Origin: CAYLUN01 sp964386865
GTDB taxonomy: Bacteria; Verrucomicrobiota; Kiritimatiellia; RFP12; UBA1067
Length of the DNA stretch: 64,000 nt
Reading direction: 5' to 3'
Assembly: GCA_964386865.1 (NCBI GenBank)
Contig: CAYLUN010000023.1
Span: 1 to 64,000 of the forward strand
Part shown: positions 54,548 through 62,814 of the stretch, piece after piece
Position numbering within the stretch: position 1 is the stretch's first letter
How the letters are laid out: each line of letters begins with the position of its first letter
Notes under the pieces: generated by a model
The model's input: the letters and a program-made list of their open reading frames with translations, nothing else
What the model was told of the DNA's origin: nothing
The model's database searches: none
Made by a program: the position numbers and the translations under genes

Positions 54548-54630
54548 CGCCACCCCCTTTAGTTCCGTTGACTGCGCGAACGCACAGCACACCCCTGCGG
54601 CAGCGACGCCACCCCGCCGGCGCCCGCGCA

Positions 54631-54649
54631 GACGGCTCGCGGAGCCGTC
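54631..54649 (-). terminator. hairpin after the GH130 gene
   Basis: GACGGCTC and GAGCCGTC (8-bp perfect arms, 3-nt loop) lie about 26 nt beyond the minus-strand stop. The rest of the 127-bp spacer before the sialidase-like gene shows no clear promoter. Confidence 0.45.
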
Positions 54650-54674
54650 CCTGCCGTCACACGCTACGCGCCGC

Positions 54675-55841
54675 TCACCGCCACGCGCGATTCTGCGCGA
54701 TGAGCGCCTTGAGCGCCGCCACCGAGGCGGCAGAGCGCTGCCCGTCCGGCGCCGTGTTCAAACAGTAGTCGGTCAGCCGCGCCACGCTCGACACCGCGAC
54801 GTGCATCCGCGTGTCAGAGGAGGCGTAGTAGATGTACACCGTGCCGTCGCCGTCCGCGATCCAGCCGTTCGCGAAAAGCACGTTGGATACGTCGCCGACC
54901 CGCTCGGCACCCTGCGGCGCCATGAAGTAGCCGGCGGGCTCCGCGATCAGCCGCCACGGCTCGTCGAGCGCAGTCATGTAGAGGTACATCACGTAGCGCA
55001 GGCCCGCCGCGCAGCCCCGCACGCCGTGCGCGAGGTGGAGCCACCCCTTGTCCGTCTTGATGGGGTGCGGACCCTCGCCGTTCTTGAGCTCCTTGACCGT
55101 GTGATACCGCCGCTCGTTAATGATCGTCTCGGCGCCGATCTCCGCGCGCGTCATGTCGTCCACCAGCGCCCAGCCAATGCCGCCGCCCGAACCGGCGTCG
55201 ATGAAGCCGTCCTGCGGGCGCGTGTAGAGGGCGTACTTGCCCCCGACGAACTCGGGGTGCAGCACGACGTTGCGCTGCTGGCTCTTGGATAGGAGGTCCG
55301 GCAGCCGCTCCCAGCGCATGAGGTCTTTCGTCCGCGCGATCCCAGCCGCCGCCACGGCCGAGGAGAGGTCGCCGGGAGCCGCCTTCGGGTCTTTGCGCTC
55401 GGAACAGAACAACCCGTAGATCCAGCCGTCCTCGTGACGCGTGAGCCGGATGTCGTAAACGTTCGTGTCGGGGTCGCCGGTCTCGGGCATCGTAACCGGC
55501 TCGTCCCAGAAGCGAAAGTTGTCCACGCCGTTCGGGCTTTCGGCGATCGCAAAGAACGACTTGCGGTCCGCGCCCTCGACGCGCGCCGCGAGCAGGTACT
55601 TGCCGTTCCACTTGATCGCCCCCGCGTTGAACACGCCGTTGATGCCGAAGCGCTCCTGCAGAAACGGGTTCGTCTGGGGGCTCAGGTCATAGCGCCAGAA
55701 GAGCGGAACGTGCTCCGCCGTGAGCACCGGGTGCGCGTACCGCACGTACACGCCGTTTCCGGGCAGAACCGGCTGGTTCTGCCGCGCCAGCAACGCCTCG
55801 TGCTCGGTCTGCAACACGTCCAGTCTCAGGTCGAATGACAT
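54675..55841 (-). CDS. GH130 family glycoside phosphorylase/glycosidase
   Basis: 388 aa from ATG 55841; AAGGAG is 6 nt upstream. It has no signal peptide, so it acts in the cytoplasm. The five-bladed propeller signatures include NPVLPGNGVYVRYAHPVL-like start (PVLPGNGVY), GVFNAGAIKWNGKYLLAARV, RLTRHEDGWIYGLFCSE, and VVLHPEFVGGKYALYTRP. Family members phosphorolyse beta-mannosyl linkages (for example Man-beta-1,4-Glc/GlcNAc) using the Asp near EDGWIY-type motifs, giving mannose 1-phosphate; hydrolases are also known. It is 11 nt from the transporter gene and probably acts on an imported disaccharide. Confidence 0.87.
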   Translation of the reverse strand: MSFDLRLDVLQTEHEALLARQNQPVLPGNGVYVRYAHPVLTAEHVPLFWRYDLSPQTNPFLQERFGINGVFNAGAIKWNGKYLLAARVEGADRKSFFAIAESPNGVDNFRFWDEPVTMPETGDPDTNVYDIRLTRHEDGWIYGLFCSERKDPKAAPGDLSSAVAAAGIARTKDLMRWERLPDLLSKSQQRNVVLHPEFVGGKYALYTRPQDGFIDAGSGGGIGWALVDDMTRAEIGAETIINERRYHTVKELKNGEGPHPIKTDKGWLHLAHGVRGCAAGLRYVMYLYMTALDEPWRLIAEPAGYFMAPQGAERVGDVSNVLFANGWIADGDGTVYIYYASSDTRMHVAVSSVARLTDYCLNTAPDGQRSAASVAALKALIAQNRAWR

Positions 55842-55852
55842 GGGGTACTCCT

Positions 55853-57685
55853 TTACTCCCGCTCGAAATCCGCTCGGCACGCGCGCCACCAGTACCGCTT
55901 GAGGAACGCGCCGCTCACGACCAGAATCAGCAGCGCGGCTAGCGCGGGCGCGGGCCGCAGCAGGACCAGGTAGAGCGGGATGATCATCAGGCACGTTTGC
56001 GCCACAACGCCGACCGCGGTGTTCGCCATGTCCCTGGCGAACGAGGAGCGGTTCACGAAGGCCGGGTCGGCCGCCACGACCGCACGGTGCACGGGCGCCC
56101 AGAAACCCCACGGGCGCGTCCGCGCGTAGAAGCGACGGAGCGTGGCGTCGTCTGTCGGCGGCGCCGCATAGGTGCCTGCCACGCACCCGGCCAGCGAGAT
56201 CAGCGCGATCAGGGGGAAGTAGTAGAGGTCCAAGAAATGGAAGACGCGCGGGAAGATCATGGCCGGCACGAGGCCAGCCACCATGCCCCAGAAGTAGCCG
56301 CAGCCGTTGAAGCGCCACCAGAACCACTTGAGCAGGTTCGCGGCGAGGTAGCTGCCGAACAGCCCCGACACGATCCACTGGAGCACGCTGTTCACGTCCT
56401 TGGCAAAGACCCCGCAGACGATGCTCACAACCACCACCGCCACGCCCGTTGCGTAGGATATCCGCGCGACCTGACGGCTGCTGGCCCCGGGGTTCACGTA
56501 CTTCAGGTAGAGATCGTTGACCAGATAGGCCTGCGCCGCGTTGAGGGTGCCCGCGAAGGTGCCGATGAAGGCCGCCAGCAGGCCCGCCAGCAGGACGCCC
56601 GTCAGGCCCGCAGGCACGAACTGGCTGATCGCCGACGGCAGGATCTGCTCGAAATCGATGCGCCCCGCCGCGCTCAGATTCAGTCGCTCGTAGTAGAGCA
56701 GGCCGAGCACGGCAAAGCCTCCGATCATCAGGTACCGCACCGGCAGCAGGATGATCGACACCACGCCGCTCATCAGCGCGGCCTCCTTCGGCGAGCGCGT
56801 GGAGAGTATCTTCTGCATGTCGTAGCTCGGCGCGGGCCCCGCCAGGCTGGAGAGTATGCCCTTGAAAACCATCATCATGAAAAACGCGCCGAACACCGAG
56901 AACCCGTCCTCGCGGATCTTGTCGTTCACCTCGGGAATCACGCGCGACCAGTCAAGGTTCAGGTGCCAACCGAAGAACGGCGACATCCACCCGTCCGGCA
57001 CGGGCAGCGACTGGCCGCTTAGCGCCACCATGGCGATGACGGCGATGATGACCGAGGCCACGGCCATGATGAGGTATTGGATCACGTCCGCCCAGACGAT
57101 GCTGGCCATGCCCCCCAGAATCGAGTAGAAAACCGAGAAGAGCGTGAAGGCGATCCCGTACACGTGTGGCACGTAAGCGTCCGGAACGTGGAGCGGCACG
57201 AACGGCGCCACCTCGCTCCACGGCACAAAGATCTGGATGAACTTGCCGAGCCCGACGAAGCCGTAGGCGAGGAAGCCGAGGCAGTTGACCAGCGCGAACA
57301 CGACGATGACGGTGTGGGCCAGCGTCGCCCCGCGCCCGGCGCCGAAGCGGAACGTGATCCACTCCGCGCCCGTCGTGCAGCCCGAGCGCCGCAGCCACGC
57401 GGCCATAAAGACCATCAAAAAGATCTGGTTGAAGCAGGGCCACAGCCACGGGATCCACACGCTCTTCATCCCGTACACGAAGGCCAGCGTCACCATCCAC
57501 ATCGTGCCGGAGATGTCGAACATGCCGGAGGCGTTCGAGAGCCCCAGCAGATACCACGGCAGCGCTTTGCCGCCCAACAGGTAGGCGTCCTTGCTGGCCG
57601 CCGCGCGCCGCCGCGCGACCACCCCCACCGCGACCAACGAACCCAGGTAGAGCCCCACCGCCCACAGATCGATCGATTTCAGCAT
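55853..57685 (-). CDS. sodium/solute symporter (SSS family)
   Basis: 610 aa from ATG 57685; a TTG 18 nt upstream is less likely. About thirteen to fourteen membrane segments. SSS signatures include KDAYLLGGKALPWYLLGLSNASGMFDISGTM near the start (only the pattern GGKALPWYLLGLS is diagnostic), SVFYSILGGMASIVWADVIQ, and GLTGVLLAGLLAAFIGTFAG. The family couples Na+ entry to uptake of sugars or related solutes. A possible -10 box ACTGTA (read TACAGT on the minus strand, 57722-57727) lies upstream, but the -35 is poor. It is followed at 11 nt by the GH130 gene, consistent with import then phosphorolysis. Confidence 0.9.
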   Translation of the reverse strand: MLKSIDLWAVGLYLGSLVAVGVVARRRAAASKDAYLLGGKALPWYLLGLSNASGMFDISGTMWMVTLAFVYGMKSVWIPWLWPCFNQIFLMVFMAAWLRRSGCTTGAEWITFRFGAGRGATLAHTVIVVFALVNCLGFLAYGFVGLGKFIQIFVPWSEVAPFVPLHVPDAYVPHVYGIAFTLFSVFYSILGGMASIVWADVIQYLIMAVASVIIAVIAMVALSGQSLPVPDGWMSPFFGWHLNLDWSRVIPEVNDKIREDGFSVFGAFFMMMVFKGILSSLAGPAPSYDMQKILSTRSPKEAALMSGVVSIILLPVRYLMIGGFAVLGLLYYERLNLSAAGRIDFEQILPSAISQFVPAGLTGVLLAGLLAAFIGTFAGTLNAAQAYLVNDLYLKYVNPGASSRQVARISYATGVAVVVVSIVCGVFAKDVNSVLQWIVSGLFGSYLAANLLKWFWWRFNGCGYFWGMVAGLVPAMIFPRVFHFLDLYYFPLIALISLAGCVAGTYAAPPTDDATLRRFYARTRPWGFWAPVHRAVVAADPAFVNRSSFARDMANTAVGVVAQTCLMIIPLYLVLLRPAPALAALLILVVSGAFLKRYWWRACRADFERE

Positions 57686-57880
57686 GACGCAAGCCCCGCT
57701 CAATCCACGTTCACTGGGCCTACTGTAGCAAAACAGGCGGGGGCGCGACAGCCAGGAATGCGAGCCGATGAGCGGCCGTTTTCGCGTCTACATGATGAGG
57801 ACGCGCGCTTTCCCACGCCAAGCCCAAGCCCGCTCAGGAGCCAAGCTCAAAAGACGCTTCCATTGCGCGCGTGGGCGCGC

Positions 57881-58663
57881 TCACCTCATCATCAGGCCGC
57901 CGGTCAGGTCGAGCGTGGTGCCGGTCATGTAGCTGGCCACGTCCGACGCCAAGAAGACGACGACGTTGGCGATCTCTTCGGGCTGCGCGATCCGGCACAG
58001 CGGAATTCTCGCCAGATACTGCTCCTTGCGCTCTTCCCAGATCTTGGCGATCATCTCGGTCATGACCATGCCGGGCGCAACCGCGTTGACGTTGATGCCC
58101 TCCTTGGCGGTCTCGCGCGCGATGGCGCGGGTCATCGACACCACGGCGCCTTTGCTCGAATCATACGGCAGGTGGCCCGACGTCGAGCCCAGGAACGCGG
58201 CCTGCGAGGCGATGTTCACGATCTTGCCCGTCGCCTGGCGCGCGCGCAGCCGCTTAACCAGTTCGCGGCAGGCGACGAAGCACCCCGTCACGTTGACCTG
58301 AAACGTGTAGTTCCACTCCTCGACCGTATAGGCGTCCAGCGGCCCCTTCGGACAATACGCCGCGTTGTTCACGAGAATATCGACCCGCCCCAATTGAGAC
58401 TCGACGGCGTCAAACATAGCCACGATCTGCGCCTCGTGCGCCAGATCGGCGGGCACGGCTATCGCGCGCGCCCCGTACCGCTTCTCGATCTCCCGGACGA
58501 CCGCGTTCGCGTCATTGACGAAGTCGAGCCCCTTGGCCTCGTTCTTCAGATAGTTGATGACGACGCACGCGCCCTCTGCGGCAAACGCGAAGGCGATGGC
58601 TTTGCCGACGCCGCTTGACGACCCCGTAACGACCACGACTTTGTCTTTCAGCTTCAAATCCAT
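57881..58663 (-). CDS. short-chain dehydrogenase/reductase (SDR)
   Basis: 260 aa from ATG 58663, with AGGA 8 nt upstream; an upstream start would run into the intergenic inverted repeat. The classical SDR pattern is complete: VVVTGSSSGVGKAIAFAFA (NAD(P) binding), ILVNNAAY, Ser-Tyr-Lys in ASQAAFLGSTSGHLPYDSSK, then VAPGMVMTEM. It resembles sugar or polyol dehydrogenases. Together with the zinc dehydrogenase, aldolase, second SDR and SMP-30-like genes it suggests oxidation of deoxysugars or polyols, but the substrate is not readable. 195 nt separate it from the symporter; no promoter was clear there. Confidence 0.85.
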   Translation of the reverse strand: MDLKLKDKVVVVTGSSSGVGKAIAFAFAAEGACVVINYLKNEAKGLDFVNDANAVVREIEKRYGARAIAVPADLAHEAQIVAMFDAVESQLGRVDILVNNAAYCPKGPLDAYTVEEWNYTFQVNVTGCFVACRELVKRLRARQATGKIVNIASQAAFLGSTSGHLPYDSSKGAVVSMTRAIARETAKEGINVNAVAPGMVMTEMIAKIWEERKEQYLARIPLCRIAQPEEIANVVVFLASDVASYMTGTTLDLTGGLMMR

Positions 58664-58709
58664 GACGTAAGATCCTATTAGTCTATGCAGGTTAAGCGAA
58701 CGGTTAATT

Positions 58710-58777
58710 GACAAGATTACCTGACTAACATGACGGGCATTACAGCCTATCAATCATGTTAACCATGTAATCGTGTC
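58710..58777. repeat. intergenic inverted repeat, copy 1
   Basis: Two arms of about 24 bp (58710-58733 and 58753-58777) pair at about 20 positions around a 19-nt loop. The arm matches that of the copy at 61363-61441 (shared TAACATGA and GATTAC words). Located between the zinc dehydrogenase stop and the SDR start. Confidence 0.65.
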
Positions 58778-58796
58778 CTCTTCTTTCGGGCTTGCC

Positions 58797-59831
58797 CTAC
58801 GGCTTCAGCACCACGCGCAGCGCTTCGCCCGACTCCATCAGCGCGATCGCGTCTTTGAACGATTCGAACGGCAGGACGTGCGTCACCAGCCGGCTGGCCG
58901 GGAACGAGCCCGCCGCAAGAAGCGACACCGCGCGCTCAACATGCGCCGGCGTGGAGTCGCTCGTGCCCACCACGCGCAGCTCGCCGTAGTGAATGGGCCG
59001 GCTGTCCACGGTCAGCAGGCTCTTGCCGGCCGGCAGCGAAGCGAAGAGGCACACGCAGCCGCGCTTGCGCACGAGGCTGACCGCCTGCTCCTGCGGCAGC
59101 GCCGCGGGCGCGGCGACGATCACCACATCTGCGCCGATGCCGCCGGTCTCGCTTTTCACGATGGCTGCAAGGTCTTCCGTGGCGGGATTCACGAGGCGGT
59201 CGAAGCCGAACGCCTCGCACGGGGCCAGGCGCGCGGGGTTGATCTCCGACAGAATCACCTTTGCCGCCCCAAACTCACGGGCCACCACCGCGTTCAGGAT
59301 GCCCATCGGCCCCGCGCCCATCACGAGCACGGTGTCTCCCTTTTGGACGCCGCTGTTCTCGCATGAGTTGACCGCACAGCTCACCGGCTCGGCTAGCGCC
59401 GCGTGGACGGGGTTGACGGCCGAGGGCACGCTGACCACGTGTCCGCCGCGCACGGCCAGCTCCGGAATCGCGACGTATTCGGCCATGCCGCCGTCGTACC
59501 CGAAGCCCATGGGCCGGATGTTGGCGCACAGGTTGCGCCAGCCGCGCTGGCAGTAGGCGCACTCGCCGCAGGCGACCGAGGTCGCCATCACCACGCGCCC
59601 GCCCGGCGCATAGCCCGCGCCGGCGCGGCTCTCGACGATCACGCCCGCGAACTCATGACCCATCACGATCGGCGGACGCATGCGCGGGTTGCCCGACTTG
59701 TACGCCTTCATGTCCGAGCCGCACACCGCGCACGCGTCAACCCGAACCAGCAGCTCGCCCGCGCCGCACGTGGGCGCCGCGACCTGCTCCACCCGCACGT
59801 CCATCGGCCCGTGATACACAACCGCGCGCAT
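58797..59831 (-). CDS. zinc-dependent alcohol/polyol dehydrogenase (MDR family)
   Basis: 344 aa. Zinc-site motifs are GHEFAGVIVE (Glu of GHE) and CGSD at the catalytic Cys, with the structural-zinc cysteines in CGECAYCQRGWRNLC. The NAD domain has VLVMGAGPMGILNAVVA. The protein fits threonine/sorbitol dehydrogenase-like MDRs. Its start codon overlaps the aldolase stop by one base (TGATG), so the two are translationally coupled. It probably oxidises a sugar alcohol or deoxysugar intermediate. Confidence 0.88.
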   Translation of the reverse strand: MRAVVYHGPMDVRVEQVAAPTCGAGELLVRVDACAVCGSDMKAYKSGNPRMRPPIVMGHEFAGVIVESRAGAGYAPGGRVVMATSVACGECAYCQRGWRNLCANIRPMGFGYDGGMAEYVAIPELAVRGGHVVSVPSAVNPVHAALAEPVSCAVNSCENSGVQKGDTVLVMGAGPMGILNAVVAREFGAAKVILSEINPARLAPCEAFGFDRLVNPATEDLAAIVKSETGGIGADVVIVAAPAALPQEQAVSLVRKRGCVCLFASLPAGKSLLTVDSRPIHYGELRVVGTSDSTPAHVERAVSLLAAGSFPASRLVTHVLPFESFKDAIALMESGEALRVVLKP

Positions 59832-60517
59832 CAGTACCCGCCCTCCGCCGGCGCGCCGTCGAGGATTTTGTCGGCCGAGCCGACCCCTAGCCGCTGCACG
59901 CCCATCTTGAGAAACATCACCGCGCGGTCCCAGTCGCGGATGCCGCCGGACGGCTTGACCTTCGCCCGCCCCGCGCAGGTCTTAAGCATGACTTCGACCT
60001 GCTCGGCCGTCGCGCCATCGCCGTTGAAACCCGTGGAGGTCTTGACGAAGTCGGCGCCCGCCGCGATCGACAGCTCGCAGGCCTTCGCCACTTGTTCCAG
60101 CGTCAGCAGGCAGGACTCCTGGATCACCTTGACCAGCACGCCCTTGGGCTTGGCCACAGCCACGACGGCCGCAATGTCGCGCGCGACGTGCTCGTAGTCG
60201 CCCGAAAGGAACTTGCCGATGTTCATCACCATGTCCAGCTCGTTCGCGCCGTCTTCAATGGCCAGCTGGGCCTCGAGCGCCTTCACCTCAGGCCGGCTCG
60301 CGCCGTGGGGGAAGCCGACCACCACCGCGACGGTCGTGCCCGAGCCCTTCACCAGGCGAGCGGCCAGCGCCGCGTCGGTGGGGCGCACGCACAGGTCGCC
60401 AACGCCTCTGGCCACGCACATCGCCGCGTTCTTGCGGATATCGTCGTCTGTCATCGCGGGCTTCAGCACCGCGTGATCCATCGCCTTAGCGACCTGCTCT
60501 TTCGTAAACGTGCTCAT
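59831..60517 (-). CDS. deoC: DeoC-family class I aldolase (deoxyribose-phosphate aldolase-like)
   Basis: 228 aa from ATG 60517, with GGAGAG upstream; an upstream TTG is less likely. The signatures AMDHAVLKPAMTDDDIRKNA, VVVGFPHGAS, LDMVMNIGKFLSG and DFVKTSTGF (Schiff-base Lys at about 159) are those of DeoC. The enzyme normally cleaves 2-deoxyribose 5-phosphate to glyceraldehyde 3-phosphate and acetaldehyde. In this sugar cluster it may cleave another deoxy-sugar phosphate. Its stop overlaps the start of the zinc dehydrogenase. Confidence 0.88.
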   Translation of the reverse strand: MSTFTKEQVAKAMDHAVLKPAMTDDDIRKNAAMCVARGVGDLCVRPTDAALAARLVKGSGTTVAVVVGFPHGASRPEVKALEAQLAIEDGANELDMVMNIGKFLSGDYEHVARDIAAVVAVAKPKGVLVKVIQESCLLTLEQVAKACELSIAAGADFVKTSTGFNGDGATAEQVEVMLKTCAGRAKVKPSGGIRDWDRAVMFLKMGVQRLGVGSADKILDGAPAEGGY

Positions 60518-60537
60518 GCTCAATCTCTCCGTAAGGG

Positions 60538-61329
60538 TTACATCAAACGCCCGCCCGAAATGTTAATCGACTGCCCCGTCAGGTAGTTGGCGGCGGAGGA
60601 GCAGAGGTAGACCGTCGTGCCCACCACATCCTCGATGTCGGCCAGGCGGCCCAGCGGAATCTTGGCGGTGAAGCGCTTCACCACGTCCGCGCGATCCTGC
60701 TTGAGGTTCTCGATGTAGTTCGAGGACATGAACGTCCACACGCCGGTGTTGTCCGTGACGCCGGGGCAGACGCAGTTCACGTTGATGTTGTCCTTGGCGA
60801 ACTCATGCGCCAGCGCCTGCGTAAAGGTGATGACCGCGCCTTTTGCCGCGCTGTAGTGGCTCAGCAGGGCCGAGCCCATCTTGCCCGACTGCGACGAGAA
60901 ATTCACGATCTTGCCGAACTTGGCGGCCTTCATGAAGGGCACCACGTGCTTGATGAAAAAGAAGGTTCCCTTGCAGTTCACCGCGAACACGAAGTCCCAC
61001 TCTTTCTCCGTGATCTGCTCGACCGGGTTCTGCCCGGCGACGCCCGCGACGTTCACAAGAATGTCGATCACGTTGCCGAAGCGCGCCGCCGCGCCGTCCA
61101 CGACCGCCTTCACCTGCGCCTCGTTCGTCACGTCGGCGGCGAGGCCGGCCGCGTCGTAGCCGGCGGCCCCGAGCTCCTTCACCGTGGCGTCCACCATCTC
61201 CTGCTTGAGGTCCGTGATGAACACGCGCGCGCCGCACTGGGCGAGCCCCTGGGCGATGCTCTTTCCGATCGCCCCTGTCGCGCCGGTCACCAGCGCGGTC
61301 TTGCCCTTGAAATCCAAAAAGTTCTGCAT
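60538..61329 (-). CDS. short-chain dehydrogenase/reductase (second copy)
   Basis: 263 aa. TALVTGATGAIGKSIAQGLA, DILVNVAG, the Ser-Tyr-Lys set in FSSQSGKMGSALLSHYSAAK, CPGVTDNTG and the C-terminal GQSINISGG show a complete SDR. It resembles sorbitol-6-phosphate- or gluconate-type dehydrogenases. GGAG lies 8 nt before ATG 61329. It is upstream of the aldolase gene (20-nt gap), so SDR, aldolase and zinc dehydrogenase form one operon. Not closely identical to the other SDR, so probably a different step. Confidence 0.86.
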   Translation of the reverse strand: MQNFLDFKGKTALVTGATGAIGKSIAQGLAQCGARVFITDLKQEMVDATVKELGAAGYDAAGLAADVTNEAQVKAVVDGAAARFGNVIDILVNVAGVAGQNPVEQITEKEWDFVFAVNCKGTFFFIKHVVPFMKAAKFGKIVNFSSQSGKMGSALLSHYSAAKGAVITFTQALAHEFAKDNINVNCVCPGVTDNTGVWTFMSSNYIENLKQDRADVVKRFTAKIPLGRLADIEDVVGTTVYLCSSAANYLTGQSINISGGRLM

Positions 61330-61362
61330 GAAGTGTCTCCGTCCTGATCTGCCAAAAAAACG

Positions 61363-61441
61363 ACATGATTACACGATTAACATGATGAAAGTCGCCGCAG
61401 AAGCAGCGCATCCCAAAATCATGTGAATCGTGTAATCATGT
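61363..61441. repeat. intergenic inverted repeat, copy 2
   Basis: Arms at 61363-61386 and 61418-61441 pair at 23 of 24 positions around a 31-nt loop. It lies between the SMP-30-like stop and the second SDR start. In RNA it would form a strong stem; the same word family occurs at 58710-58777. Confidence 0.8.
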
Positions 61442-61472
61442 CTATGCTAACACGCACCTTGAATAACGAACC

Positions 61473-62588
61473 TTACCAGAACTTCCAGAACGGCTTGTCG
61501 TTCAGGTTGATCACGCTCAGCGTGTGCATCGGGTCGTTCTTCGTGTTCTTGAGGCCGGGGAAGGTCATGTCGAAGTTCACGACGACGAGCTTGTCTCCCC
61601 AGACCATGGGCTCGCAGGGCTGATCGAGCAGTCCGTCCTTGCCGCAGGTGTCGTCGTTCATCCACATCGTGCCGAGCTTCGCGGCTTTGATGTCCCAGTA
61701 GAGGATCGCGTTGCGCTCGGAGTCTGCGATGAACACCCAGTCTTTCGCCGGATAGTAGCAGACGCCGTCGACGCACGGAAGCTGCTTCACATCATTGAGC
61801 AGCGTCGCCGGCTTCTCGTACGAGCCGTCTTTCTTCAGCTTGAGCACGTAGAAGTGTCCGTCGCCGAAGTTACCGGTGTAGATGTTGCCGTCCTTGTCGA
61901 AGCACATGCCGTCCGTCGCGGCGATGTCGTTGCGGTGGTTCGGCGTCGTCGAGGTGATGCCGATGCAATACGGGTCGTTTGCGGCCTGATCCTTCGGCAG
62001 CAGACGAGCCGGGCCGTCTTTGAAGGCGCTGAACGGCACGCGGTAGACGCCGCCCTGGTTCTTGCCCTCGATGTCGAAAAAGGTGTCGGTGAAGTAGACC
62101 GCGTTGCCGCGGATGCGGAGCGCGTTCGCCAGCTTGGCGCTCTCGACCACCGGCTCCATCCGCACCGGCTCGCCGGCCTTGTTGATCACCACGCGAATGA
62201 CGCGGGACTTGTAGGTCTTGTCGAAGAAATACTGGTTGTCGCAGTAGTAGAGGTTGCCGTCCTCGTCGAACTCCATGCCCATGGGCGCGCCGCGCTTGGT
62301 GTCCGGGTGCAGCAGGCCCGCCACGAAGACCGACCAGCGGCCGGTTTTCTTGCACATCTTCATGATCGTGCCGGCGTACGACTGGTCCACGAAATTCGGC
62401 GCGGCACAGAAGATGTTGCCGTCCTTGTCCTGCGCGAGGCCGTCGGGCACGTTCACGTGGTCCCCGAACTGCTTGAACAGCGCCGGCCGAAACTTCTGAT
62501 CCAGCCCAGCCGCCACATCCGCGGCCACCACGCGACAGGCCACCGTCACGGCGACACCCGCCAACACCCACATGCTCGACTTGCTCAT
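61473..62588 (-). CDS. secreted SMP-30/gluconolactonase-like beta-propeller protein
   Basis: 371 aa from ATG 62588, with AAGGGGAA 6 nt upstream. Signal peptide about 1-23 (MWVLAGVAVTVACRVVAADV). Repeated blade sequences such as VPDGLAQDKDGNIFCAAPN, GMEFDEDGNLYYCDNQY and GMCFDKDGNIYTGNFGDGHF fit the SMP-30/NHL propeller fold. Family enzymes hydrolyse sugar lactones; a periplasmic lactonase in this cluster is plausible, but NHL-type binding proteins look similar. It is the gene transcribed divergently from the DeoR regulator. Confidence 0.8.
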   Translation of the reverse strand: MSKSSMWVLAGVAVTVACRVVAADVAAGLDQKFRPALFKQFGDHVNVPDGLAQDKDGNIFCAAPNFVDQSYAGTIMKMCKKTGRWSVFVAGLLHPDTKRGAPMGMEFDEDGNLYYCDNQYFFDKTYKSRVIRVVINKAGEPVRMEPVVESAKLANALRIRGNAVYFTDTFFDIEGKNQGGVYRVPFSAFKDGPARLLPKDQAANDPYCIGITSTTPNHRNDIAATDGMCFDKDGNIYTGNFGDGHFYVLKLKKDGSYEKPATLLNDVKQLPCVDGVCYYPAKDWVFIADSERNAILYWDIKAAKLGTMWMNDDTCGKDGLLDQPCEPMVWGDKLVVVNFDMTFPGLKNTKNDPMHTLSVINLNDKPFWKFW

Positions 62589-62693
62589 CGCATTCCCCTT
62601 TCGTTCGCTGAAGGGCGGGCCTTGCACGGCCTTAAGCCCCGCTATCCGCGACGCGTCTGACGCCCACACGCCATGCGCCCGAATGTTCGAGAT

Positions 62694-62722
62694 ACCGTAC
62701 CACAATCGGCCGCGGCTGACAA
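62694..62722 (-). promoter_or_regulatory. promoter of the SMP-30-like gene
   Basis: Read on the minus strand: TTGTCA (62717-62722), 17-bp spacer, TACGGT (62694-62699). It lies about 105 bp upstream of the ATG and faces the DeoR promoter. Confidence 0.5.
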
Positions 62723-62740
62723 TTCGGCTTTTGCAAATAT

Positions 62741-62784
62741 TTTCGACTTGCTTTCGAACCGCTTCCGATTTACTTTCATACCCA
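62741..62784. promoter_or_regulatory. four tandem 11-bp repeats, candidate DeoR operator
   Basis: Units TTTCGACTTGC, TTTCGAACCGC, TTCCGATTTAC and TTTCATACCCA follow each other without gaps; the consensus is TTTCGA with a terminal C. The 11-bp period puts them on one face of the helix, as for operators of DeoR-family repressors. They cover the -35 to -10 region of the regulator's own promoter. Confidence 0.6.
62748..62776 (+). promoter_or_regulatory. promoter of the DeoR-family gene
   Basis: TTGCTT (62748-62753), 17-bp spacer, TACTTT (62771-62776), 38 bp before ATG 62815. It sits inside the tandem 11-bp repeat. Confidence 0.5.
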
Positions 62785-62814
62785 TCGAACCACCGAAACC
62801 AGCATGAGGCCCTT

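Noticed and set aside
57077..58618. 513-codon plus-strand frame opposite the symporter and SDR genes
   Set aside because: It crosses two well-supported minus-strand genes and their spacer and has shadow composition.
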